Source of the DNA: Bacteroidales bacterium UBA1189
GTDB lineage: Bacteria; Bacteroidota; Bacteroidia; Bacteroidales; Bacteroidaceae
Direction: 5' to 3'
Length of the DNA: 11,498 nt
Assembly: GCA_002309805.1 (NCBI GenBank)
Contig: DBYJ01000033.1
Coordinates: 326-11,823, forward strand
In this document: positions 1 to 7,290 of the stretch, piece after piece
How the letters are laid out: each line of letters starts with the position of its first letter
How positions within the stretch are numbered: position 1 is the stretch's first letter
Program-made: the position numbers and the translations under genes
Notes under the pieces: model-generated
What the model saw: the letters and a program-made list of their open reading frames with translations, nothing else
What the model was told of the DNA's origin: nothing
Databases searched by the model: none

Positions 1-2019
1 AACATCTTCCCCGTCATCAAAAAGTTCCTCTATTCCGACCATGAGATTTTCCTCCGCGAGATGGTGTCGAACGCCGTCGATGCCACGCAGAAGCTGAAGA
101 CCGTGCAGCTGAAGGGCGACTTCAACGGCGACTTGGGCGACCTGACCATCCGCGTCGGCCTCGACAAGGAGAAGGGCACCATCACCATCAGCGACCACGG
201 CGTGGGCATGACCGAGGAGGAGATTGACAAGTATATCAACCAGATTGCCTTCTCGGGCGCCAACGACTTCCTGGAGAAGTACAAGAACGACGCGGGCGCC
301 ATCATCGGACACTTCGGACTGGGCTTCTACAGCGCCTTCATGGTGGCGAAGTCGGTGGACATCGTCACCCGCTCGTATCAGGAGGGGGCGAAGGCCGTGA
401 AGTGGACGTGCGACGGCTCGCCCGAGTTCACCATGACCGAGGCCGACCGCGCCGAACGCGGCACCGACATCGTTCTCCACATCGACGACGACTGCAAGGA
501 GTTCCTCGAGGAGAGCCGCCTCGAGGGGCTGCTGCGCAAGTACTGCCGCTTCCTGCCCATCGCCATCGCCTTCGGCAAGAAGAAGGAGTGGAAGGACGGC
601 AAGCAGGTGGAGACCGACGAGGACAACATCGTCAACAACACCACCCCCCTGTGGACTCGCACGCCCAGCGAACTGAAGGACGAGGACTACCGCACGTTCT
701 ACCGCGACCTCTACCCGATGTCGGACGAGCCGCTGTTCTGGATTCACCTCAACGTGGACTACCCCTTCCACCTCACCGGCATCCTCTACTTCCCCCGCGT
801 GAAGAGCAGCATCGACCTGCAGAAGAACAAGATTCAGCTCTTCTGCAACCAGGTGTTCGTGACCGACTCGGTGGAGGGCATCGTGCCGGACTTCCTGACG
901 CTGCTGCACGGCGTCATCGACAGCCCCGACATCCCGCTGAACGTCAGCCGCAGCTACCTGCAGAGCGACGCCAACGTGAAGAAAATCTCCACCTACATCA
1001 CCAAGAAGGTGAGCGACCGACTGAGCGCCATCTTCAAGGACAACCGCAAGGAGTTCGAGGAGAAGTGGGACAACCTGAAAATCTTCATCAACTACGGCAT
1101 GCTGACACAGGACGACTTCTACGAGAAGGCCGAGAAATTTGCCCTGCTGAAGGACACCGACAAGAAGTTCTACACCTACGACGAGTACAAGACGCTCATC
1201 AGCGCCAACCAGACGGACAAGAACGGCAACCTGGTCTATCTCTACGCCGCCAACCCCGAGGAGCAGTACACCTACATCCAGACGGCCGAGGCGAAGGGCT
1301 ACAACGTGCTGCTGCTGGACGGCCAGCTGGACGTGGCGATGGTGAGCCTCTGGGAGCGCAAGTTCGACAAGACGCGCTTTGCCCGCGTGGATGCCGACGT
1401 GCTGGAGCGCCTCATCGAGAAGGACGATGACGAGAAGCGCGAGGTGGATGCCGACAGGCGGCTGAGCCTCGCCACCATCTTCGAGAGCTCCATGCCCAAG
1501 AGGGACAAGACGGAGTATCACGTGGAGACGGCCTGCCTGGGCGAGACGGCTGTGCCCGTGATGATTACGCAGAGCGAGTACATGCGCCGCATGAAGGAGA
1601 TGGCCGCCATCGAGAGCGGCATGGGCTTCTACGGCGAGATGCCCGACATGTACACCGTCGTCGTCAACGCCGACCACCGCCTGGTGAAGGGTATCCTCGA
1701 GGCCGAGGACAGCACATGTAGCGAGAAACTGCGTCCGCTGATGGAGGAGAACACCCGCCTGCGCGCCCGTCAGGACGAGCTGGAGGCCGCCCACAAGGGC
1801 AAGAAGGACGAGGAGATCCCCGTCCCCGAGAAGGACGAGCTGAACACCCTGAAGGAGCGCATCGAGGCCATCCGTCACGAGCGTGAGGACATCCTCCGCG
1901 CCTTTGCTGCCGACAACACCACCGTGCACCAGCTCGTTGACCTGGCGCTGCTGCAGAACGGCATGCTGAAGGGCGAGGCCCTCGCCAACTTCGTCCGCCG
2001 CAGCTTCGAGGTGCTATGA
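1..2019 (+). CDS. htpG: Molecular chaperone HtpG (Hsp90 family), 5' end cut off by window
   Basis: ATP-dependent cytosolic chaperone that acts as a homodimer on late folding intermediates. The reading frame is open from base 1, and the first residues (NIFPVIKKFLYSDHEIFLRE) are already the conserved start of the Hsp90 ATPase domain, so only about ten codons are missing; the ATG at 61 is internal. Counting from base 1, the GHKL nucleotide pocket is intact: N24 in MVSNAVDA, D65 in SDHGVGM, and the lid glycines in GHFGLGFYSAF (103-113). The middle domain keeps LNVSRSYLQ with R317 and Q321, which match the gamma-phosphate-contacting residues of E. coli HtpG. The C-terminal dimerisation domain ends in LLQNGMLKGEALANF. 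With 672 visible residues it is longer than E. coli HtpG (624), partly because of a charged helical insert at about 573-632. The promoter lies outside the window. It converges with the small gene downstream. Confidence 0.97.
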   Translation, partial: NIFPVIKKFLYSDHEIFLREMVSNAVDATQKLKTVQLKGDFNGDLGDLTIRVGLDKEKGTITISDHGVGMTEEEIDKYINQIAFSGANDFLEKYKNDAGAIIGHFGLGFYSAFMVAKSVDIVTRSYQEGAKAVKWTCDGSPEFTMTEADRAERGTDIVLHIDDDCKEFLEESRLEGLLRKYCRFLPIAIAFGKKKEWKDGKQVETDEDNIVNNTTPLWTRTPSELKDEDYRTFYRDLYPMSDEPLFWIHLNVDYPFHLTGILYFPRVKSSIDLQKNKIQLFCNQVFVTDSVEGIVPDFLTLLHGVIDSPDIPLNVSRSYLQSDANVKKISTYITKKVSDRLSAIFKDNRKEFEEKWDNLKIFINYGMLTQDDFYEKAEKFALLKDTDKKFYTYDEYKTLISANQTDKNGNLVYLYAANPEEQYTYIQTAEAKGYNVLLLDGQLDVAMVSLWERKFDKTRFARVDADVLERLIEKDDDEKREVDADRRLSLATIFESSMPKRDKTEYHVETACLGETAVPVMITQSEYMRRMKEMAAIESGMGFYGEMPDMYTVVVNADHRLVKGILEAEDSTCSEKLRPLMEENTRLRARQDELEAAHKGKKDEEIPVPEKDELNTLKERIEAIRHEREDILRAFAADNTTVHQLVDLALLQNGMLKGEALANFVRRSFEVL

Positions 2020-2021
2020 AA

Positions 2022-2049
2022 AGTTAGGAGTTAAGAATTAAGAGTTAAG
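2022..2049 (+). repeat. Four tandem heptamers of AGTTAAG type
   Basis: Right after the htpG stop codon, four 7-nt units run head to tail: AGTTAGG, AGTTAAG, AATTAAG, AGTTAAG. The last three (2029-2049) are mirrored in inverted orientation at 2123-2143 with 20 of 21 positions matching, leaving a loop of about 73 nt. The pair could form a long AT-rich stem in transcripts from either converging gene and so help end transcription. That role is inferred; there is no classical GC stem with a U tract. Confidence 0.75.
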
Positions 2050-2122
2050 AAAAATAGTTGAGAAACGGGATTGTCCGCCGGCGACAGAAGGAAAAAGGGA
2101 TGTCGCATACAAAGCATTTTCT

Positions 2123-2143
2123 CTTAATTCTTAATTCTTAACT
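2123..2143 (-). repeat. Three inverted heptamers pairing with 2029-2049
   Basis: On the minus strand this reads AGTTAAG, AATTAAG, AATTAAG, the inverted partner of 2029-2049 with one mismatch. It lies seven bases beyond the stop codon of the minus-strand small gene. The two arms frame a 73-nt core that shows no coding potential. A small MITE-like element or a bidirectional terminator are both possible; no target-site duplication could be recognised. Confidence 0.7.
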
Positions 2144-2149
2144 AAAAAA

Positions 2150-2383
2150 CTATTCCTCCTCTGTCACTTCAAGCACCGCCTTAGCCGCGGGGAGGTCGTG
2201 CTCCAGCACCTCCACGTCGAAGATGCTTGGAAATGCGTAGGGAGAGGTGTACATGGTGACACCCGTACTCCGGTCGCGGATGGCTGACGAGATGCCCTCT
2301 GCCTTCAGACGGCCCACGACCACCTCCGCCTCGAAAAGTTCGTTGCAGGTCTTGACAACGACCATTTTTTCTTCGTCTAACAT
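2150..2383 (-). CDS. Small DUF2007-type putative signal-transducing protein
   Basis: A 77-residue soluble protein with no signal peptide or membrane segment. Its core (MVVVKTCNELFEAEVVVGRL, then KAEGISSAIRD, and a final DLPAAKAVLEV) follows the pattern of the DUF2007 family, annotated as putative prokaryotic signal-transducing protein: a short ferredoxin-like fold in which the sequence after the first strand reads as a helix over which another chain could pack. The molecular function is unknown. I chose the ATG at 2383 because it sits about 20 nt behind the predicted transcription start; a second ATG at 2365 (MVVVKTC) would remove only six residues and is also plausible. An upstream TTG at 2413 lies inside the promoter box and is unlikely. 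It is convergent with htpG and divergent from lon. The family call rests on recalled pattern only. Confidence 0.8.
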   Translation of the reverse strand: MLDEEKMVVVKTCNELFEAEVVVGRLKAEGISSAIRDRSTGVTMYTSPYAFPSIFDVEVLEHDLPAAKAVLEVTEEE

Positions 2384-2410
2384 AAGTGGAAATCTTTCTG
2401 TTCGGCAGGG

Positions 2411-2441
2411 CAAATATACACATCATCATTCAAACCTCCAA
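2411..2441 (-). promoter_or_regulatory. Bacteroidetes-type promoter for the DUF2007 gene
   Basis: On the minus strand, TATATTTG (2418-2411) matches the Bacteroidetes -7 element TAnnTTTG exactly. A partial -33 element TTG (2441-2439) lies 20 bp upstream. Transcription would begin near 2404, leaving a leader of about 20 nt before the ATG at 2383. Transcript start is inferred from the box position. Confidence 0.6.
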
Positions 2442-2490
2442 GCACCGGAGTCTTTTTTTATAAGAATAAGGTTAAAAACCTAAAATTTAC

Positions 2491-2521
2491 TTTGTAGAAC
2501 GCGCGTTTTAACGTAATTTTG
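2491..2521 (+). promoter_or_regulatory. Bacteroidetes-type promoter for the lon operon
   Basis: TTTG (2491-2494), 19 bp, then TAATTTTG (2514-2521) is a full match to the known Bacteroidetes sigma-ABfr promoter pattern TTTG-N19-TAnnTTTG. The start site would fall near 2527-2529, about 15 nt before the lon ATG. I saw no CIRCE-like or other heat-shock operator around it. Confidence 0.75.
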
Positions 2522-2542
2522 CCGCAATTTTGTGAGAACTAT

Positions 2543-5026
2543 ATGAACAAGCATACTATCGATATCTTTACAAGCTCTGACGAGGAAGAACCTTCGTTCG
2601 CCATGATTGCCGACTACGAGGGAAGCGACGAAAACATGTTCAACGTCATCGACCCCGACGGCGAGACGCTGCCCGTGCTGCCCGTGCGTAACATGGTGCT
2701 GTTCCCGGGCGTCGTCATGCCCGTCACCATAGGCCGCAGCAGCTCGCTGAAACTGGTCAAGGACGCCTACAAGAAGGAGCTTTCCATTGCCGTCCATTGC
2801 CAAAAGTCGCCTGAGACGGAGAATCCTACGGAAGCCGACTTGTACGACGTGGGCACCGCCGCCCGCATCGTCCGCATCTTTGAGATGCCCGACATGACCA
2901 CTACCGTCATCCTGCACGGCGTGCAGCGCGTGCAGATGGTGGAGGTCGTCAAGCGTCGTCCCTATATGACTGCCAAGGTTGCCCCCCTGCGTGACATCCT
3001 CCCTGGCAAGAATAATCGCGAGTTCCGTGCCATCGTTGACAACTGCAAGGAGCTGGCTATCAAATACACCCGTCTCAACATCGAGAGCCAGCAGGACACC
3101 ATCTTCGCCCTGCGCAACATCAGCAATGCCGTGTTCCTCGTGAACTTCATCTGTGCCAACCTCCCCTTCGACATCAAGGAGAAGTCGCAGCTGCTCATCG
3201 AGCCCTCGATGCAGGAGCGTGCCACACAGCTGCTCTCCATCCTCAACCGCGAGGTGCAACTCTCGGAGTTAAAGGACAACATCCAGAAGCGTGCCAAGGA
3301 GGAACTGAGCCAACAGCAGCGCGAGTACTTCCTCATGCAGCAGATGAAGAACATCCAGGACGAGCTGGGGGGCAGCGTGCAGGACCAGGACATCGCCGAG
3401 ATGCGCGATGCTGCCCAACTGAAGAAGTGGAACGACGAGGTCGCCAAGCTGTTCGAGAAGGAGGTCGTCAAGCTGGAGCGCACCAACCCCCAGTCGCCCG
3501 ACTACAACGTGCAGCTCAACTACCTGCAGACACTCCTCAGCCTGCCGTGGAACGAATACACCGAGGACAATCTGGATATGAAGAACGCCCAGCGTACCCT
3601 CGACCGCGATCACTATGGGCTGGAGAAGGTGAAGGAACGCATCATCGAGCATCTGGCCGTGCTGAAGCTGCGCAAGGATATGAAGTCCCCCATCATCTGC
3701 CTCTATGGGCCTCCGGGCGTGGGTAAGACTTCGCTCGGCAAATCCATTGCCGATGCCCTCGGACGCAAGTATGTCCGCATCTCGCTGGGCGGCGTGCATG
3801 ATGAGGCTGAGATACGCGGCCATCGCAAAACCTACATCGGCGCCATGCCCGGACGAATCATCAAGGGCTTGGCCAAGGCTGGCTCGTCAAACCCCGTCTT
3901 CATCCTCGACGAGATTGACAAAATCTCCCAGATGACGAACAACGGCGACCCCTCGAGCGCTCTGCTTGAGGTGCTCGACCCTGAGCAGAACAATGCCTTC
4001 CACGATAATTTCCTTGACGTCGATTTCGACCTCTCGCACGTCATGTTCATTGCCACGGCGAACAACATCGGCACCATTCCGCCCCCGCTGCTCGACCGTA
4101 TGGAACTCATCGAGATGAGCGGCTACCTCACCGAAGAGAAGGTGGAGATTGCCCGCCGTCACTTGGTGCGTAAGCAGATGGAGGAGAACGGCATCCATGT
4201 GCGCATCAACATTCTTAAGGCCGCCCTAGAGAAGATTATCGAGAACTATACCCGCGAGTCGGGCGTCCGTGAACTGGACAAGAAGATTGGCAAGATTTGC
4301 CGTAAACTGGCCCTGCAGCTTGCCGAGAAGGGCACCCTCGACTACACCAACATCGGCGTGAAGCAGATTCCGGAACTGCTGGGCGTAGAGGAATACACCC
4401 GCGACCGCTATCAAGGCAACGGCTATGCCGGGGTGGTGACAGGACTGGCGTGGACGGCCGTGGGAGGCGAAATCCTCTTCATCGAAACCAGTCTCTCGCG
4501 TGGCAAGGGGCAGCTGACCCTCACCGGCAATCTGGGTGACGTCATGAAGGAGAGTGCCACCATTGCCCTTGAGTACCTGAAGGCTCATGCTGCTTCGCTC
4601 CATATCAATCCCGAGGTGTTCGACCATTGGAACGTACACCTCCATGTACCCGAAGGTGCCATTCCCAAAGACGGCCCCTCGGCAGGCATCACCATGTCAA
4701 CGGCTCTGGCTTCGGCATTCACCCAGCGCAAGGTGCGTGCCAATCTGGCCATGACGGGCGAGATAACGCTGCGTGGCAAGGTGTTGCCCGTGGGCGGCAT
4801 CAAGGAGAAGATACTCGCTGCCAAGCGTGCCGGCATCACCGACATTATCCTCAGCGAAGAAAACCGACGCCACATTGCTGAAATCCAGCCCGTCTATCTC
4901 GAAGGGCTCACGTTCCACTACGTCAAGGATGTCAGCGAAGTATGGCATCTTGCCCTGCTTCCTGAGAAAGTGGCCAATCCCCTCGACCTCACGGTGAAAA
5001 AAGAAGAAAAGAAGACGGAAAAATGA
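2543..5026 (+). CDS. lon: ATP-dependent protease Lon (LonA type)
   Basis: Cytosolic AAA+ serine protease that degrades misfolded and regulatory proteins. The 827-residue chain has the full LonA order: N-terminal substrate-binding domain beginning LPVLPVRNMVLFPG (about 45-250), coiled-coil middle with QQREYFLMQQMKNIQDELG, AAA+ module with Walker A GPPGVGKT (389-396, K395) and Walker B FILDEID (D456, E457), sensor region FIATANN, and the C-terminal protease domain. The Ser-Lys catalytic dyad is present: S713 in KDGPSAGITM and K756 in GGIKEKIL, 43 residues apart as in E. coli Lon (S679/K722). The ATG at 2543 is chosen because an in-frame TTG at 2519 falls inside the -7 promoter box. The tail is lysine/glutamate-rich (KKEEKKTEK). 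The stop overlaps the tgt start by four bases, making lon the first gene of a lon-tgt-permease operon. Confidence 0.97.
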   Translation: MNKHTIDIFTSSDEEEPSFAMIADYEGSDENMFNVIDPDGETLPVLPVRNMVLFPGVVMPVTIGRSSSLKLVKDAYKKELSIAVHCQKSPETENPTEADLYDVGTAARIVRIFEMPDMTTTVILHGVQRVQMVEVVKRRPYMTAKVAPLRDILPGKNNREFRAIVDNCKELAIKYTRLNIESQQDTIFALRNISNAVFLVNFICANLPFDIKEKSQLLIEPSMQERATQLLSILNREVQLSELKDNIQKRAKEELSQQQREYFLMQQMKNIQDELGGSVQDQDIAEMRDAAQLKKWNDEVAKLFEKEVVKLERTNPQSPDYNVQLNYLQTLLSLPWNEYTEDNLDMKNAQRTLDRDHYGLEKVKERIIEHLAVLKLRKDMKSPIICLYGPPGVGKTSLGKSIADALGRKYVRISLGGVHDEAEIRGHRKTYIGAMPGRIIKGLAKAGSSNPVFILDEIDKISQMTNNGDPSSALLEVLDPEQNNAFHDNFLDVDFDLSHVMFIATANNIGTIPPPLLDRMELIEMSGYLTEEKVEIARRHLVRKQMEENGIHVRINILKAALEKIIENYTRESGVRELDKKIGKICRKLALQLAEKGTLDYTNIGVKQIPELLGVEEYTRDRYQGNGYAGVVTGLAWTAVGGEILFIETSLSRGKGQLTLTGNLGDVMKESATIALEYLKAHAASLHINPEVFDHWNVHLHVPEGAIPKDGPSAGITMSTALASAFTQRKVRANLAMTGEITLRGKVLPVGGIKEKILAAKRAGITDIILSEENRRHIAEIQPVYLEGLTFHYVKDVSEVWHLALLPEKVANPLDLTVKKEEKKTEK

Positions 5027-6153
5027 CGTTTGAGCTAATCGCTACTGACCCCCAGACCAATGCCCGTGCAGGGCGCATGACCACCGACCACGGTGTCATC
5101 GAGACACCTATCTTCATGCCGGTGGGGACAATAGGGTCGGTGAAGGCTGTGCAGCTCTACGAATTGAAAGAGGACGTCAAGGCACAGATAATCCTCGGCA
5201 ACACCTATCACCTCTACCTCCGTCCCGGGCTGCACGTGTTGGAGCAGGCGGGGGGCTTGCATCGTTTCAACGGCTTTGACCGCCCCATGCTTACTGACAG
5301 CGGAGGCTTTCAGGTGTTTTCGCTCAGCGGCATCCGCAAGATGACGGAGGAGGGCGTGGAATTCCGGAGCCACATCGACGGCTCGAAGCACATGTTCACC
5401 CCAGAACGGGTGATGGACATTGAGCGCACCATCGGGGCTGACATCATGATGGCCTTCGACGAGTGCACGCCCGGCACGGCAGACTATGCCTACGCCAAGC
5501 AGTCGATGGAGCGCACACATCGTTGGCTTGACCGCTGCTGGCAGCACTTTGCTGAGACTGAGCCCAAGTATGGCTACACTCAGAGCCTCTTCCCCATTGT
5601 ACAAGGTTGCACCTACGAGGATTTGCGCCGCATCTCGGCCGAGAAGGTGGCATCGCTGGGGGCTGATGGCAACGCCATCGGCGGACTGGCGGTAGGCGAG
5701 CCTACGGAGGTGATGTACGAGATGATAGAGGTGGTGAATGCCATTCTCCCCAAGGATAAGCCACGCTACCTGATGGGCGTCGGCACACCGGCTAACCTGC
5801 TGGAGTCCATCGAACGGGGAGTGGATATGTTCGACTGCGTGATGCCCACCCGCAACGGCCGTAACGGAATGCTCTTCACCAAGCACGGCATCATGAACAT
5901 GAAGAACGAGAAGTGGAGCACCGACTTCAGCCCTATCGAGGAAGATGGAGCAAGCCGCGTCGACACTCTCTATAGCCGTGCTTACTTGCGCCATTTGTTC
6001 CATGCTCAAGAGTTCCTGGCCATGCAGATTGCCTCTGTCCACAATCTGGCGTTCTACCTCTGGCTGGTGGGTGAGGCGCGGCGCCACATCATTGCCGGCG
6101 ACTATGCCGCTTGGAAGCGCGCCACACTACCTGAAGTAATGCAGAGACTATGA
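5023..6153 (+). CDS. tgt: tRNA-guanine(34) transglycosylase lacking the zinc cysteines
   Basis: Exchanges guanine-34 in GUN-anticodon tRNAs for preQ1, the base-exchange step of queuosine synthesis. The 376-residue length is normal for bacterial Tgt. Visible catalytic features are D92 in DSGGFQVFSL (acid/base), the substrate pocket GGLAVGEP (220-227), and the nucleophile D271 in MFDCVMPTRNGRNG. Odd point: bacterial enzymes normally carry a CxCxxC motif soon after this and a histidine about 26 residues on, together holding a zinc ion. Here the corresponding stretch (about 303-325, with EEDGASRVDTLYSRAYLRHL) has no cysteine, and C272 is the last cysteine of the protein; only H340 in ASVHN remains. 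Fold and active site otherwise look sound, so I expect an active enzyme with structural zinc replaced. Start overlaps the lon stop as ATGA and is preceded by an A-rich run, suggesting coupled translation. Confidence 0.96.
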   Translation: MTFELIATDPQTNARAGRMTTDHGVIETPIFMPVGTIGSVKAVQLYELKEDVKAQIILGNTYHLYLRPGLHVLEQAGGLHRFNGFDRPMLTDSGGFQVFSLSGIRKMTEEGVEFRSHIDGSKHMFTPERVMDIERTIGADIMMAFDECTPGTADYAYAKQSMERTHRWLDRCWQHFAETEPKYGYTQSLFPIVQGCTYEDLRRISAEKVASLGADGNAIGGLAVGEPTEVMYEMIEVVNAILPKDKPRYLMGVGTPANLLESIERGVDMFDCVMPTRNGRNGMLFTKHGIMNMKNEKWSTDFSPIEEDGASRVDTLYSRAYLRHLFHAQEFLAMQIASVHNLAFYLWLVGEARRHIIAGDYAAWKRATLPEVMQRL

Positions 6154-7247
6154 AGACTCCATTCAAACGCATCGACTGGTACATCATCGGCAAGTTCCTC
6201 GGCACCTTCTTTTTCTCGCTGGCGCTGATATTGGCTATTGCCGTGGTGTTTGACTACAACGAGCACGTCGACCAGTTCGTGCAGAACGAAGCCCCGTGGC
6301 ATGCCATCATATTCGACTACTACCTGAACTTCATCCCTTACTTCGGCCACCTGTTTAGCCCGCTGTTCGTCTTCATCGCCGTCATCTTCTTCACCTCGAA
6401 GCTGGCGGAGAACTCGGAGATTATCGCCATGTTCTCCACCGGCATCAGCTTCCACCGGCTCATGCGGCCCTATATGTTTTCGGCGCTGCTCATCGCCCTT
6501 TTCTCCTACGGGCTGGGCGCCTACGTCATCCCCAAGGGCAACGTCAAGCGCATTGCCTTCGAGAACAAATACAAGAAAAAAGTCATTATCGATACAGGGC
6601 ACAACATCCAGATGGAGGTCGAGGAGGGCGTCATAGCCTACTTCGACCGCTTTGAACGTGCCAACAGCACGGGTTACCGTTTCTCGTTGGACCGCTTCGA
6701 GGGCAACACGCTCAAGAGCCATTTCACCGCTAAGACGCTCGTCTATGGCAATGACCCCGACAACCCCGACAAGTGGACGGCGAAGAACTGGCAGCTGCGC
6801 GAGATTACCGACACGCTGGAGGTCATCACCAGCGGATTGTCCCAGGACACCATCATCGCCATCCAGCCCTACGACCTGCTGGTGTCTCAGGGGCAGCAGG
6901 AGACGATGACCACCCCCGAGCTGAAGCGCTACATCGACCGTCAGCGGCGGCGCGGCATCGCCAACATCAAGGCTTTCGAGATAGAGTACCACAACCGCAT
7001 CGCCATCTCCTTTGCCGCCTTCATCCTGACGCTCATCGGCGTCAGCCTCTCCAGCAAGAAGGTGAAGGGCGGCATGGGCATGAACCTCGGCATCGGCATC
7101 GCCCTCTCGTTCGGCTACATCGTGTTCCAGACCATCTCATCGACTTTTTCCATCAACGGCAACACGCCGCCCGTCGTGGCCGTCTGGATTCCCAACGTCG
7201 TGTTCCTCCTCATTGGACTATTCCTCTATCATAGAGCGCCAAAATGA
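6150..7247 (+). CDS. LptF/LptG-family (YjgP/YjgQ) lipopolysaccharide export permease
   Basis: Inner-membrane subunit of the Lpt machine, which with the LptB ATPase lifts lipopolysaccharide out of the inner membrane onto the periplasmic bridge. The 365-residue chain begins KRIDWYIIGKFLGTFFFSLA, a typical family start. It shows the family topology: three N-terminal membrane segments (about 15-35, 54-82, 106-128), a large polar periplasmic domain (about 130-280) expected to be a beta-jellyroll, and three C-terminal segments (about 283-302, 310-331, 340-361). The motif NSEIIAMFSTGIS (88-100) between segments 2 and 3 fits the cytoplasmic coupling helix that contacts LptB. I cannot decide between LptF and LptG from sequence alone, and no partner permease gene is adjacent. 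The ATG overlaps the tgt stop by ATGA, so it is the third coupled gene of the operon. Confidence 0.93.
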   Translation: MKTPFKRIDWYIIGKFLGTFFFSLALILAIAVVFDYNEHVDQFVQNEAPWHAIIFDYYLNFIPYFGHLFSPLFVFIAVIFFTSKLAENSEIIAMFSTGISFHRLMRPYMFSALLIALFSYGLGAYVIPKGNVKRIAFENKYKKKVIIDTGHNIQMEVEEGVIAYFDRFERANSTGYRFSLDRFEGNTLKSHFTAKTLVYGNDPDNPDKWTAKNWQLREITDTLEVITSGLSQDTIIAIQPYDLLVSQGQQETMTTPELKRYIDRQRRRGIANIKAFEIEYHNRIAISFAAFILTLIGVSLSSKKVKGGMGMNLGIGIALSFGYIVFQTISSTFSINGNTPPVVAVWIPNVVFLLIGLFLYHRAPK

Positions 7248-7259
7248 TGCTTTTCCCTC

Positions 7260-7287
7260 GTTAAACGTTAAACCTTAAACGTTAGAC
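7260..7287 (+). repeat. Four tandem heptamers of GTTAAAC type
   Basis: GTTAAAC, GTTAAAC, CTTAAAC and GTTAGAC follow each other without spacing and end three bases before the helicase ATG. They fill 28 of the 43 bases between the permease and helicase genes. Because of their position they would lie in the ribosome-binding region of the helicase mRNA. The period and the GTTAA core match the array behind htpG at 2022-2049. No promoter box was found in this gap. Confidence 0.8.
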
Positions 7288-7290
7288 AGA

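Noticed and set aside
402..1430. Plus-strand open frame of 342 codons inside htpG
   Set aside because: Arg/Pro/His-rich out-of-frame translation of htpG; the real frame carries all Hsp90 motifs.
2072..2086. Palindromic CGCCGGCG-containing site in the htpG downstream gap as an operator
   Set aside because: The eight-base palindrome is a chance-level event in GC-rich DNA, the surrounding match is imperfect, and it lies between two gene ends, where an operator is unlikely.
2519..2542. TTG start adding eight residues to Lon
   Set aside because: The TTG is part of the -7 promoter element, so it would not be in the mRNA; the ATG at 2543 fits better.
5035..6087. Long minus-strand open frame (350 codons) opposite tgt
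   Set aside because: Shadow of a clear tgt gene; the translation shows no domain and contains a run-on His/Leu/Val-rich composition typical of antisense frames.
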